This document shows positions 39,301 to 51,900 of a stretch of 64,000 nucleotides of DNA, in pieces. Under the pieces are notes generated by a model. That model did not search any database and was not told the DNA's origin. It saw only the letters and a program-made list of their open reading frames with translations. Numbering within the stretch: the first letter of the stretch is position 1; each line of letters opens with the position of its first letter. Origin of the DNA: Seriola aureovittata (Eukaryota; Chordata; Actinopteri; Carangiformes; Carangidae); contig NC_079373.1 of the NCBI RefSeq assembly GCF_021018895.1, positions 19,847,501 through 19,911,500 of the forward strand. The letters run 5' to 3'. A program made the position numbers and the translations under genes.

Positions 39301-42300
39301 TCATAAAAGCAAAAGTTTGAGCCTTAACCGTGGAGTGAGTTCAACTGCAAAGATCAAAGTTTGTCACCAAAATGACAAGTTTAAATAATGTTCCTCCTGC
39401 TGGCGCTGCCTCATCTCTGGTCCACCAGCTGATCACATTTCATTATATCGAAGCTTTGCTCTTTGAGCAGACAAGGTAGTTGCATCACAGATATATAAGT
39501 CGTTACATCACACATCACAGACCTGCCTTCCTGCAGGCTATTCATTGCAATAATATTTGATGCTGGGAGTCCTGCCATTAATAGTGGCCAAGATGTGTCA
39601 ACCCAGCAGTAGTTAAACCACTACCAGTAAGACAGACTCAATATATTTGATTTTACCGTGTTAATCACAGCCATCTGGCATCAAAACAATTTGTTACTCA
39701 CTTCTCACACATTAACCACAAACAAAGTGTGACATTGTTACTTTCATAGCACATTCAGGGGGTTTGCTAAAAATGTCTCTTGTTGAATATTGGAGTAAAA
39801 TCAAGGACTCACACAGCGTCACGCAGGGTTTATTTTTGGCCTTCTCTAAAGGTATGCAGTAAACTGACATACGGATGCAATCCAGTGTGTCCTCGACCGC
39901 CTTTATGGCGAAGCTGTGTGAGTGGGTGGGCAGCAACTGTCACTGTGGCTCCACTGCATTTATTCCCCCAAACGAGTAAGAGGCTTGTCCTGTCAGTCAT
40001 GTTTCAATGACCTTCAGAAAAGACTGTTGCAGACCTCTGTTGCTCGCTCTTGTTCCATTGTCAGGTGTCAGTCTCAGTGGGTGGCCAGACACAGCCAAAC
40101 AAACAGGTGGGCAGAGAGGTGGAGATGTAGGCAGACAAACATGTAACTGAGGAGAAAAACACACACTGAAGCATGGTTGCAGGGCAGGCAAGTAGAGAAA
40201 ACCAAAAGATACGTAGTGAGTAGACAGGAGACAGCCAGTAAGAAATGCAGATAAACAGAGAAGCCTGTCGGCAGTCAGTCAAATACTCTTGCCAGACCAG
40301 CAAACAGATAGTTAGAAATGCAGGCATTTTGCCAGGTAGGGTGTGTTGGCCGCTTCATCATACAGTGGCTCACTGAGATGTAGATAAATGCCGTGAGGGC
40401 AGAGCCGGACGCTGTCCAAAAGACAGACATGTAGAGGAAGACTGATGCGTATTATGTCAGACTAATTGAAATACTCAGACATGTGATTGGACAGGTTAAT
40501 ATTTCCTGACATGTCCTGTTAGTTCACATCTGAATGAGTTGTAGAGAGGCTAGAAGTGATTTGAAGAGAGGGACGGACAGGCAGAGAGCCTATGGAAATG
40601 CAAATGGCTGGACTTGCAGGCCAAGCAAATAGACGGACAAGCGCACTCAGTCCGAGTATAACTTCGCAGTTCAGTGAGATGTAGGGAGATGCTTCAGGAA
40701 GCATAGCAGAGGGAGTGTATATGTCTCATCCCAAAGAGCTGCGGAGAGGTGGCCTCTGAGCCGGGTGACAGATTACAGGTCACTCATGTTGCCACGGAGA
40801 CTGTCGCGGCTGGCGGAGATGAATCACCCATCAGTGTTCTTCTGTAAACCATCAATCACCTCTAACTTCTCACTGCAGACACCGACCCCCACCTCCCACC
40901 CTCAGCCCCCTCCACCACAGACACACATACGTACGCACACGCATTAGAAGAGGATACAGCACAAAATCTCACAGGGGATGAGTTCTGCTGACGAATCAAC
41001 TCAAACTCTGTGAGAACGCCGCCCCCTTTTATATCTAGCTCCTCTCTCTAACTCTCTCTCTCTCTCTCCCTCTCACTCCCACATATCACTTTACCTGTCA
41101 TTTCACTGCCAGCCTTCCTTTTTGTCACCTGCCTTTTGCACTGTTTTCCATTTCTCTTCATCTCCACGTCCTCCAAGTCACGTAGTTCATCTCCACCCCA
41201 TTGTGCTTTGTACCACAGTGGTATATCAGTCTCCTGTGTCTCGATGGGCATCTCGCTGCCCAGCACCACAGAGCAAGCAAATCACTGTTGACATTTTAAA
41301 AGGCACTGGATCAAATGGCCCACAGTGGGCTGGGTATGTGGAAGCACCATTTGTTCAATGACTTCAACATCCCAGTCGACATTATCATTTGTCTCTGGTC
41401 TTGCCAGCTAAGAGGACAGGTTAAATCATAGTGACAAGCAAAAGCCACAACCATAAGTCTAATAAGCCGGCTGATGCTTTGAACAGTGTAAATGATTCAT
41501 ATCTGCTGTCTGTGTGTGTTTCTATCATTGACTCGTCACTTCCGTGCGTGTGTATTCTCATTTCCCTGCACTTGTTCAACTTGAGCTCCTTTTTGCAGAT
41601 ATCGAACGTTTGTTTCCGAGGACGCGGGCCCCAACACCCTCGTCGCCACTGTTCTGGCCAAAGACCCAGATGGTGATGGTATAATCTACTCCATAACAGC
41701 AGGCAATGAGGAAGGAAACTTTGTCATTGACAGCCAGAAAGGTGATACTTCTTAATTCTCCAGCCAGGCTTCACATTTGCACCTCTCACTCTAATTGACA
41801 GGCTTTCCGTCAAATCACACATTAAATTTTCTCTAATACATTCCCGCCACACTGGTGTGGAATGAACGCCCTCTACTTTCAAAGTCAATGTGGAAAGATA
41901 TTGAAAGCTGATATTAAAAGCTGTAACTTCAATATGAGTGCCGCCTTTTCTATTATTGGAGTCATAAATATAAACGATGACATTATTTAGGAAATTTCCA
42001 CACTTGGCTTTTCTTTTTCCAGATACAGAGAGGAATGTTCCCCATGTTTCTGTGCTTTCTACCATTGGTGACTGCGCAGTTTATCTTTTTTATTTACCCT
42101 TTGATCCGAAACCAGTGGCAATCGCTGTGACATTTGTCACCCAACCCTTTCAATTCAATTTCACAACAACTGCTCTATCATAGCTCACAATCTTCAGGCT
42201 GCGCTCCGCCAGCTCCTCTTTCTTTTGTGCCGTCTTTCTATATTCCTTTCTACCCTTTCTGTGTATCCTCAGAGCAAGGAAATGCTAAGGTCGGCGTCCT

Positions 42301-45300
42301 CTGGGTGCAGGGAAACCACTACACAGCTTCCCTCTTACTGTATGTACGATGAGTGCTGTCTCATTGAATAGCTGCTAGATGTCGCATTTGTAAACAAGGT
42401 TGACATTTAAGCTGGAAGAATTACCATGTACATCCCACAGTTCACTTATTTTAATGTAGTGGTGCAGCACTGTCAATGTCACGCATTGTCATTAGGAGCT
42501 AGGACCCTTCTCTGCTCTGTGGGCAGCCGGGCTCATAAGTAAATTGGGAGAAGGGAAAGTCAGGCACCCGCATCTTCGTGTATCAGCGTGCTGTGCTGTC
42601 TTTAATCAAGAACATTGAAAGAGATGAATAGAAACACAACGCGAGAATAAAAAGCCTCCCCATGCTCTCACTTCAATGAGTTTCCCCCACATCACAGGCT
42701 GCTTGCTCGTCCTGCAACCTCTGATGTTTTTGTATTACTGTTGACGAGAAAGATGTTGACTCAGATGGTGCATCCTTTTATCCCACCTTTTATCTTGACT
42801 GTTACATGAAAGCAGACAAAGGTGGGAGAGAGGAACAGCTAATAGGCATCTGCTGAGCCTGGTTAACTTCTAACCCGAGTCACTTACTACTTTATGTTTC
42901 CGCTCAAGTGCTTGAGCTGGATGGGCATCTTTAGAGGAGAGCATGCAATTATTAGATTAGAAAATGCGACAAGATCACAACTGTGAAATGGGTTTTTGGA
43001 TTTAGTCTGCATATCACATTCTTACCTTTCTGTGGACTTTGGAGGTGAATTTCCGCCACTCGCTACCTCACTCCAGTTTTCTAGAACAACAGCAAGATGT
43101 GGGCCTTTTTCTACTGCGTTTTTATCGATAGCACATCCTTCACCATGCAAGGCCACAGCCGCAACAACATCCTGTTTAATGACTAATGGAACGGTTGTAC
43201 TTGCTCTGTTAGGACACACCATGTTTTATAATGTGTAGTTTAATACGCCTGTGGTCTTTGTAGGGCTGATTCGTCTCCGCTCCACTCCCCTGCCCAAGCT
43301 TCAAGGGCTGGAGTATGTCCTTAATGTGACGGCCACAGATGACAATGCATCAGGCGGGCCTCACCCTCTCTCCTCCACTGCCCGGGTCATCGTTGGGGTT
43401 GATGATGTCAACAACAACAAACCTGTATTTGAGGAGGTGAGGATCCTTTTTTTAAGGAGAAGTCATTCTACTCAGCCCGGGTCTTTTTCTCATAATTGTG
43501 TAAATTTTTTAGCGACAGTAGCTCATCCCGTGGACTACTTTCCTGAAATGATATATATTGTTTTTCTGGAGTCGCTGTGTTTTGACAGTTGAATAAAAAA
43601 CAAAATTAATTTTCAGTCAGTTTTAAAGAAATTAAGAGAAGATTGATACCACTCTAATGTCTGCTAACTTGGCTCAGCATAAGGACTGGAACAGCAAGCC
43701 TATCCAAAGGCAACAATATCTTTACTGTTTTGTTGCAAAGACCAATTGCAAAGCAACTGACAGATTTTCTTACCTTTGGACAGAGCTGGGCTTGCTTTTT
43801 CCTGATGTTTTCAGTCGTTCATGTCATTGCAAAGAACGTGCTCTCATCTGCCTGTCTGTCTCATCCACTCAGAGCTCTTCAGCTACTCCTCTGTCTATCA
43901 CTCCTTCCTCCATCTCCCCATCCCACTCACCAACTCTATTTTTTTTAGCCCAGGCGTTCTCATTTCCCTGGCCTCCGTCTCTCTCCGCTCTGTTTTCCCA
44001 TGAGTTCTGATTAGCCTGCACAACCCACTCTATCTTTAGGCGCTCCATTGGGATTTCAATTAATTTATGAAAAAAAGTGCAATATCATCACAATATACTA
44101 TACCTGTTTAATTAACTTCCTTCTTAATTAGGAATGACTTGAACTTCGGTAGAAGACATACTCGTGCAGAGACGAAGCTCCTGAGGTGGGCAGGAAAGTC
44201 TTGGCAACTTGACTTGTTTAAATATCAACTTATGCCTTAGAACCGTCTAGGCTGGCATCATATTATGTCGTTTTTGATGAAGAGCTACCTACAGGCCATA
44301 CCGTCTTTGCCATCACATCCCATGAACCCTTGCATTTTTCTTCTTTCTATCGCTTGCTCACATCCTTTGATCCATCTCCCTCCCTCTGTTTCACTTGCAC
44401 TCCTCCTTGCCTATTGTTTTTCTTTTTCATGGCCATTCTGTTAAAAGAGTAGCTAGCATTTATATCTGATTATAAAAAAAGGCAGACTCCAGAGAGCAGC
44501 TCTTTATCTGGGGCATATGTTCATTAGAGGGAATGGATTGAATTCTTGGCTAAGACAAAGCTGTTCACTGCTGGCTCTCAAAAAAAAAAAAAAAAAAAAA
44601 AAAAAATCAGCTCATGTGTTTTCGTTTCCATAGATGCTACTGCTACTTTATCTATAACTTCTATATTTTGTTTTGTGCACAGTACCTGTTATGTGCGTAG
44701 TGACCTTCTATTTAATGAGTCTATTTTCTTTGATCCCTGTGTTCTCGTTAATGTAACATATTCTGACAATATATTTTCATATATGAGAATTGTTTCTTGT
44801 GTTTGTGTGCCTCTACCCCCCACCCCACCCCTACCCCCCTCCCTCTCTCCATCTCAGTGCCAGCAATATCGTGAGCAGGCTTCAGTGCTGGAGAACCAGC
44901 CAACGGGGACTTTTGTGTTGCGAGTGCATGCTGTGGATGCAGATGAGGGAGCAAATGGAAAAGTCAAATATGGCTTAATGCACAGAGACAGCGCTATGCC
45001 TGCCTTCAGAATTCATCCAGACACAGGTAGAGCAGTTGCGGGTTGTCTGGGCTAAAATAGGCCTCAATTAGACATAGAGCACAGAGATTACTCTAGAGAG
45101 ACAGTGCTGCATTTTAATGGTAATTGACATCTCCACTGGTCATAGCAGTTGAACCTTGATCCGAGAGCAGAGGAAACGTTCTCATATTTCTTTTTTTCTC
45201 TTTAAGAGTCAAATACAAGTATCTATCCATCAGTCATCATTTCCTTTGATCTGGTGTAGCTTGGCGTGAAACTTCAGTCTATAAAAATGGCTCTACATAA

Positions 45301-45963
45301 TGAAGTGAAAGGCAGAAAGAGAAGCTGTTCTGAACTCGTGACACGTGGAGTCAACATGTTATTCTGTCAGTCATTTGCGTTCATGCTTGCGTTCTGTCGT
45401 CTTCATCTCAAGATTTAATAACAAAGTCACTGTGCTTGAAAGGAATGCTTGACTTATTCAGAATAAATTTATAACTGTTTACTTGTTTTTTTGATTTATG
45501 GGTGGATGGTTAGATGGATATCTAGATGGATGGATGGTTATATGGATTGATGGATGGATGTACACGTGGAGGGGTGAAATGAAGAATTGCTGAATGGATG
45601 AATGAGTGTATAAGTATTCATGTGTGCACATTTGGGGCCGGGGAACGAGCTGATTATTGTTCTGTATTTACAGGAGTGATTGTGACAGCCAGGCGGTTCG
45701 ACAGGGAGCGGCAGAGAGAGTATTCAATTACAGTAACGGCCACTGATTGGGCAGAGGAGCCGCTCATCGGTATCTGTCAGCTCACCATCCAAATACTGGA
45801 CCAGAATGATAACAGCCCCAAGTTTGAGAATTTGCGCTATGAGTGTAAGTGTTGCTGGTATCCAAATGAAATACAAATAGTATCACTGAAGCAGAGCATA
45901 ACCAGAACCATTAAAAACTGCTCAAGTAAACAAGGTGAGATGGAGATGTGTATATATATGTGT

Positions 45964-45994
<31 letters not shown>

Positions 45995-48900
45995 GGGGGG
46001 GTGGGGGGGCTGATTTAGGAGAATGTGCTTTAGAGTGTGAATGCAGTAAATATGCCTCTAGATTGGGTTTTATTTAAAGAAAATATGAAATACCATCAGT
46101 TCCTCTGCTTAATGAATTGCATCTGTGTGTTGAAATTGGAAATACTTTGGTGTCCCTGGTGGTAAAAACTTATATTACTTTTGCATTATAACAAATGCCC
46201 ATAGCATTCCTCATGCTTGACCTTTCCTACCCTTTGCCCTCAGATTCATAAGCTTCTACTCTTTGGCTAGAAAACTGAGTGCACATGCATTATTTCTATC
46301 CCCTGTAGACTTTCTGAGAGAAGACACTTTGGTCGGTACAAGTTTCCTTCGCGTAGCAGCTCACGATGATGACTTTGGCACTAATGCAGCTATCACTTAC
46401 TCCATGTCCCTGGAGCAGCCTGAGTACCTGCAGGTCAACCCTGTCACTGGATGGGTCTACGTTAACCAGCCCATATCACAGGTCAGTCAGCAGTTATTAG
46501 CAGGCTCTCTGTCAGCCAGCACACACACACATACAGTCTGATTCACATGGAGGCCTGTGGGTCTGTGTCAACAAAGTTAACGAATGTGCCACCTCATAGT
46601 TTTTCTATGCTACTCCCAATCTGGCATATGTGTACTCTCGAAGGTGCTGCATGTGGAAAGAGAGAAAAAAGATAGAAGGAGACTAATTCAGGCTAAACTA
46701 ATTATTTAAAAGACTAAGTATAAATCTAGTATATGGCTGGACTGTTCATGGGTGTGCGCACAGTGCAATCTGGGGGGGGGGGGGGGGGGGGGGGGGACAA
46801 AAGCTCAAATGCTAATCTCACATGCCAGAATATTTACTGGCCATCAGGAGCCCTGGAAGAAATCCTGGTGGGCCGCCACATCAGTGTGCCGGTTCAAAAA
46901 TCAGAAATGCCAGCACCCAGAAATGAGACAACATGCTTACAGCCGGACATCAGCACAGCAATAAAAGTGAAGTCCAATACTCAGTCGACCAGTGGTGTAA
47001 CTTTATCACTCATTCAGTCACTCACGCAGTCACGGACATATGCAGATGTATCACTGGACCGTGACCGGTCCAGCCAAAAATAGATGTTAAGAGCTTGGGA
47101 TTCCTGTGGTTATATTTGATGACTACAGTTATGTTTATTGGTCTGTTACTAAAGACCATCCTCAAATATGCATTAAAAACCTCCTCTAACCTGCAGTAGC
47201 TGTCAAAAACAAACATTCTGTTTTTAAATGGTTGGCACAGGTTTTTAAGCAGCTAATTATCACAAACCAAGACTCTTTGTCCATCTTAAATACTCTGGCT
47301 TTGATATATTGAATTCAAGACTCTTTCATTTGAATTTATCATCTGAGACTTTGATGAGGAGGCTGACAGCATGCAGCAGCTTGGGACGATTCATGTATTT
47401 TGAGGCTATTAACTGAAACAGTTTGGAGGCTGGAAGATTTAACTTGCAAAGCACGGTTACCTCAATGCTAAAAGCGTCTCAGAAACCAAAACGCTGAGCC
47501 ATATGCCCAGGAAAACTGCTACCGAGATCATCGCCGCCAAGTTAAATCAAACACTTCTTTTGAAAAGGTGAATTCCTTTAGTACAATACGCTGTTCAAAA
47601 TGAAAACTAGCTATAAAATATATCAAGCTGTCCCTCATTAGTTGATGTTTGTCAACTAATTGATATGCTTTAAGTGACTTTCTGTGTCAGCGTCAGTGAT
47701 GTAACACAGTTTTTAAATTTTTTATAGATGTGTTGTTGATTTACATGTTTTCTGTTGCCTATCAGCGCTCTTCTCCCTGTTTTCCTCTTTCACTTATTCA
47801 AATCTAAGAGCTGTTCTTTGGCTAAAAACTTGCTATAGCACTATAGAGCCGTCTATTATTCAGCATACCTTTTTGCGTACCGGTGATAGAAGTAGCAATT
47901 TTGCCGCTGACTTCATGCAAAATTGAAAGTCTTAAGCCGAAAATCTAACTGAACAAAGCTGTTGCATATTTGAGAATGGTTTCAGAAGCTATTTGAATCA
48001 TCCAACAATCTCTGTGCTGTAACGAAGATTATAAAAGCACTTCATTAAATGTTAAATATTTTAGGTCTGAGACATTGCTCTATTTTGATTTTCTCATCAC
48101 ACTTTCTGATTACAGTGAACAACTATTAGGGCAAAATTTTCACACCACACTTCACAGTAAGGTGTGCAGCACAGTTCCCAATTTACCTGCAGCTTTTCAG
48201 TTGCATATGAAGAGAGAGACAGGCCATTGAACAAGAGCCAATATTCTCCTGCCCTAAGATTGTGCAGCCAGAGACAAACATGCGCAGTGTCAACACACTG
48301 TACAGTACAGCTCCATTGAGAAATAAGTGGAAAGGATGGAAAACATTCTTTGTCCGTAGCCAGAATATAATATGTATATTTTCTTGTCAGATCTGATACT
48401 ATTACCGCAAATTTAATTGTAAATCTAGGTTGGATGTTACCAGAAAGTCAGTCAGTCAGTCAGTCATTCATTTATTGTAAAAGCAGCAGCTGCTGGGGTC
48501 CACATTGGACATCACAGATTATAATCTTTGTTCTCTGGTTTCAAGCTTTGGAAAAGAGTTGTACTTGTTCACAAATACTAATTGGATTGTCGCAGGACTG
48601 GAAAATGTAATTTTGAAGTTAAGTGAGATTTCTTTTTATCTGGCTACTGCAGCACAATAATGGAGTTGCTAGGGCCATGATTTGCATTGATAGAATATTA
48701 CAGCTGATGGGTGAAATGTGACATCTTAACAATCAAATACTTATTTGAGCAATTTTTTATTAACAATGTGGTGCAGCTAGGACTCGTGTTGACAATAAGA
48801 GGACCTTTAGGGGAGTTTTAGTGGGTGTCTTTTATGAGACATTATGAGTTTAATGTTGATGTTACACATTGTCTAATTTAGATAAACAGAATCCAACACT

Positions 48901-51900
48901 CTAATGACCTCTTAAGGAAATTTCCAGCTTTCCCTGCAGTGTCCATTTAGATGAAATACACTTCCTCAGTCAAATTTACCCCTTCATTTCCTAGTGGTTC
49001 AGTTGCACAGCACAATAACAAAGGAGGAGCTTTTGGTGCAAACCTGAATAATATCTTAATAATTCTTTTGTAAGACTCACATTGCTGCTTCTGTTGTTCT
49101 TGTCCTAATTAAATGATTTCCTCAATGGAGTTCATAGAAAAGGCAGGAATATGAAGTCATTACCGCCAATCAGCTGATCATGATTTGATTGCTTGGAGCG
49201 TCAACTAAACACCTAACAGAGAGGTTTATTAAAAAAGCCAGCTCTACACATTTAGTTATTGATGCTATTTACTACTGTAGCTGGCCAGTTTCCACCAGCC
49301 CACTGCTGCAGTTTAATGTGTAAGATGATTCATGGGCTATTAGCTAATTTTATTACTGTTTCTATGCCATATTAGGCATTTGAACATACCGTGTCTGTTA
49401 CGCTTCTGGTATGTTGTCTTATGAAGTGTGATTTGTCAGAGAAGCTGATTTACTGGCCATCAGAGTCTAAGGTGACCTTTTCAAATGAATTGTTTTGTCC
49501 AATCTGGGGGTTCAGTTTCCAAATTATTAAATTCAATAGAATTTAAGACAAGGGAAAGCAGCAAATTATCACATTTTAAAAGAAGAAATCCTCACATACT
49601 TGGCCTTTTGCATGAAAAATTAGTAAGCTGATTAATTAAAAAAAAAAAAAAAAAAAAGAAGTTGCTGCCATGTTGATAAACTGTTACTGTTGACCACAGA
49701 GAACTTACATTGCACGGGACATCATGGCAACTGACGGTGGAAACCAAAACACTTCTGTAGAGCTGGCAGTCACTATCACCAATGTCAAGAACCAGCCTCC
49801 ACAGTGGGAAGAGGAGAGCTACAGTGTTGTCATCCCTGAGAACACCGCCAGGGACACTCCCATAGTGGTATGTGTGTGTGTGCATGTTACTTTGATTGCA
49901 GGTACACTGTTTATATATAAGGACATGTGTTGTTATGCTGGTTTCTCCATCTCTTGCCATTTTGCATTGCTGTAATTGAATCAGCTGAATATTTGTTTGC
50001 TTACTTACCCTGGATTAGTGCACAGTCTGAGCGTTATTAAGACACTGTGGTCTCTTTGTGCTTTGAAAGCTTGTCAGTGCGCTTAAAAATCTGCAGATGT
50101 GTTTTAGTTTGATGCTGCAGGAGAAAGCTGACATTGGATTGTATGTCCTAAGCAAGTTTCATGACTGCAGGGTAATTAAATCCATTCAAAATGTCTCCTT
50201 TGATGTGAAAAACATATACCTGTCATCTTAAGAGCACAAAAATTCATTTTTTCCCAAGGTCTTCACAAGTGGATTCACTTAAAGATAAGAGATTATTTCA
50301 GGGCTCAGACAACAGGTTTGGCTCTCATCCTACTCTATTTCTTACTCAGGTAATCAATCATCACAGTAATCAAAATTTGACATAATTTGTGCTTCTTTCA
50401 GCCTACAAACCACAAGTACAGTTTCTAATGCAGTCTGCCACATTTACACAAATGTTACCTAACCTATCTCAAAGAGAATCCTTGTTAAAGGAGTAGTCAG
50501 ACATTTTTGGAAATGCGCTTATTTCCTTTCTTGTCAAGATTTGCATGAGAAGATTGAAACCACTCTGATGCTGTGATGTTAATTATGGAGCTATAGCCTG
50601 AAGCTGGTTAGCTTAGCTCAGTATAAAGACTGAAAGCAGGGAGAAACAGCTAGCCTGGCTATGTCCAAATGGGTTATAAATATGCCTACCAGCAGCTCTA
50701 GAGCTCACTAATTAACACGAAGTATCTCATTTGTTTTGTCAGATTAACCATTTTTCCCTGTTTCTAGACTTCATGCTAAACTAAGCTCACCGCCTCCCAG
50801 CTCTAGCTCATAATCTGACTTACTGCAAGAAAGCAAAAGAGCTCATTTCCCAAAATGGTAAACTGTTACTTTAAACCCAGAATAATAACCTTCTTTTTAG
50901 TTGCTCAAAGCAGTTGCATATTAAGCATGAAGCTAGCGCTAAAAGATGATTAGCATAACTAGCATTAAGACTGGAAGCAGGGGGAAACAGCTGGCCTGGA
51001 TCTGTCCAAAATGAAACCTCTATGCCTCCTGCCTCCCTATGCCTAAAAGTAACACGCTATTTTTTGTTTATTTGCTCAGCACACAACTGAAGTGTAAAAA
51101 CAACAAATTGAGGTTTTTATGGGGAGCTATGTATTGTAGCATTAAATTTCGAAATGGGACAGAGCCCCCTGTTTCAAGTCTTGTATGCTAAGCTAATTAT
51201 TTCTTGGCTCTGTACTTAAGGGACAGACATGAAGGTGATATTGATCTCCTCATCTTACTCTCGACAAGATTAATAAACATTGCTCAGGGTTGTTCTGCTT
51301 TTTTTGGTTCAGTCTTCCTTAATTTTAACATAACCTGAGCTTTCACCCTTGAAAAATCATTATCGAACTTCTCATCCTGTCCAGACAATCAAGGCAACCT
51401 CTCAGCTGGGTGACCCAAGGGTGACCTACAACCTAGAGGATGGGATGGTCCCCGAAACGAACATGCCAGTTCGTTTCTACCTCTCCCCCAACCGCGAAGA
51501 TGGCTCTGCATCCATTCTGGTGTCCGAGCCATTGGACTACGAGACCACACCCTTTTTCTCTCTCCGGGTCCGAGCGCAGAACGTGGCCGCAGTGCCTCTT
51601 GCAGCATTCACTACAGTTTATGTCAATATTACAGGCATGACATGTACTTTTTTTTACTTTAACTGTCTTTGTTCTTTATTGGGAAATTGCCATTGGCAGA
51701 CTTTGTCATTCCATTATCACCAGGTTTTCCTGCTGGTTTTCCATTAATTGGTTTGATTAATATTCTCCTACTGTTCATATTTAATTGTATCTTTTTTAAA
51801 TTTTGATTATACTCATACTAAATAGCATAATTAACTGAAGTGATAATGATAATGTCAGTATCAGTGGGTATTTAGGTTTATAAGATGTTGTTCATGATGA

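Larger units (their letters stand above)
43437..44857 (+). other. Intron 8
   Basis: It holds a partial copy (about 43630-43745) of the MITE family described at 50485-50874 and a 26-base A-run (44581-44606). The C-rich polypyrimidine tract near 44815-44856 precedes exon 9. Confidence 0.75.
46482..49699 (+). other. Intron 11, 3.2 kb
   Basis: It contains a 25-base G homopolymer (46772-46796), a short (CAGT)n run (48446-48464) and an A-run just before exon 12. Otherwise AT-rich DNA with no recognisable gene or transposon. Confidence 0.75.
49868..51384 (+). other. Intron 12
   Basis: It houses a full MITE-like copy (50485-50874) and a second, partial copy of the same family (about 50926-51230). 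The acceptor is ctgtccag at 51384. Confidence 0.8.

Noticed and set aside
40080..40640. Stretch rich in CAGAC/GGCAG motifs, possible tandem repeat
   Set aside because: The motif spacing is irregular and no consistent repeat unit could be defined by eye.
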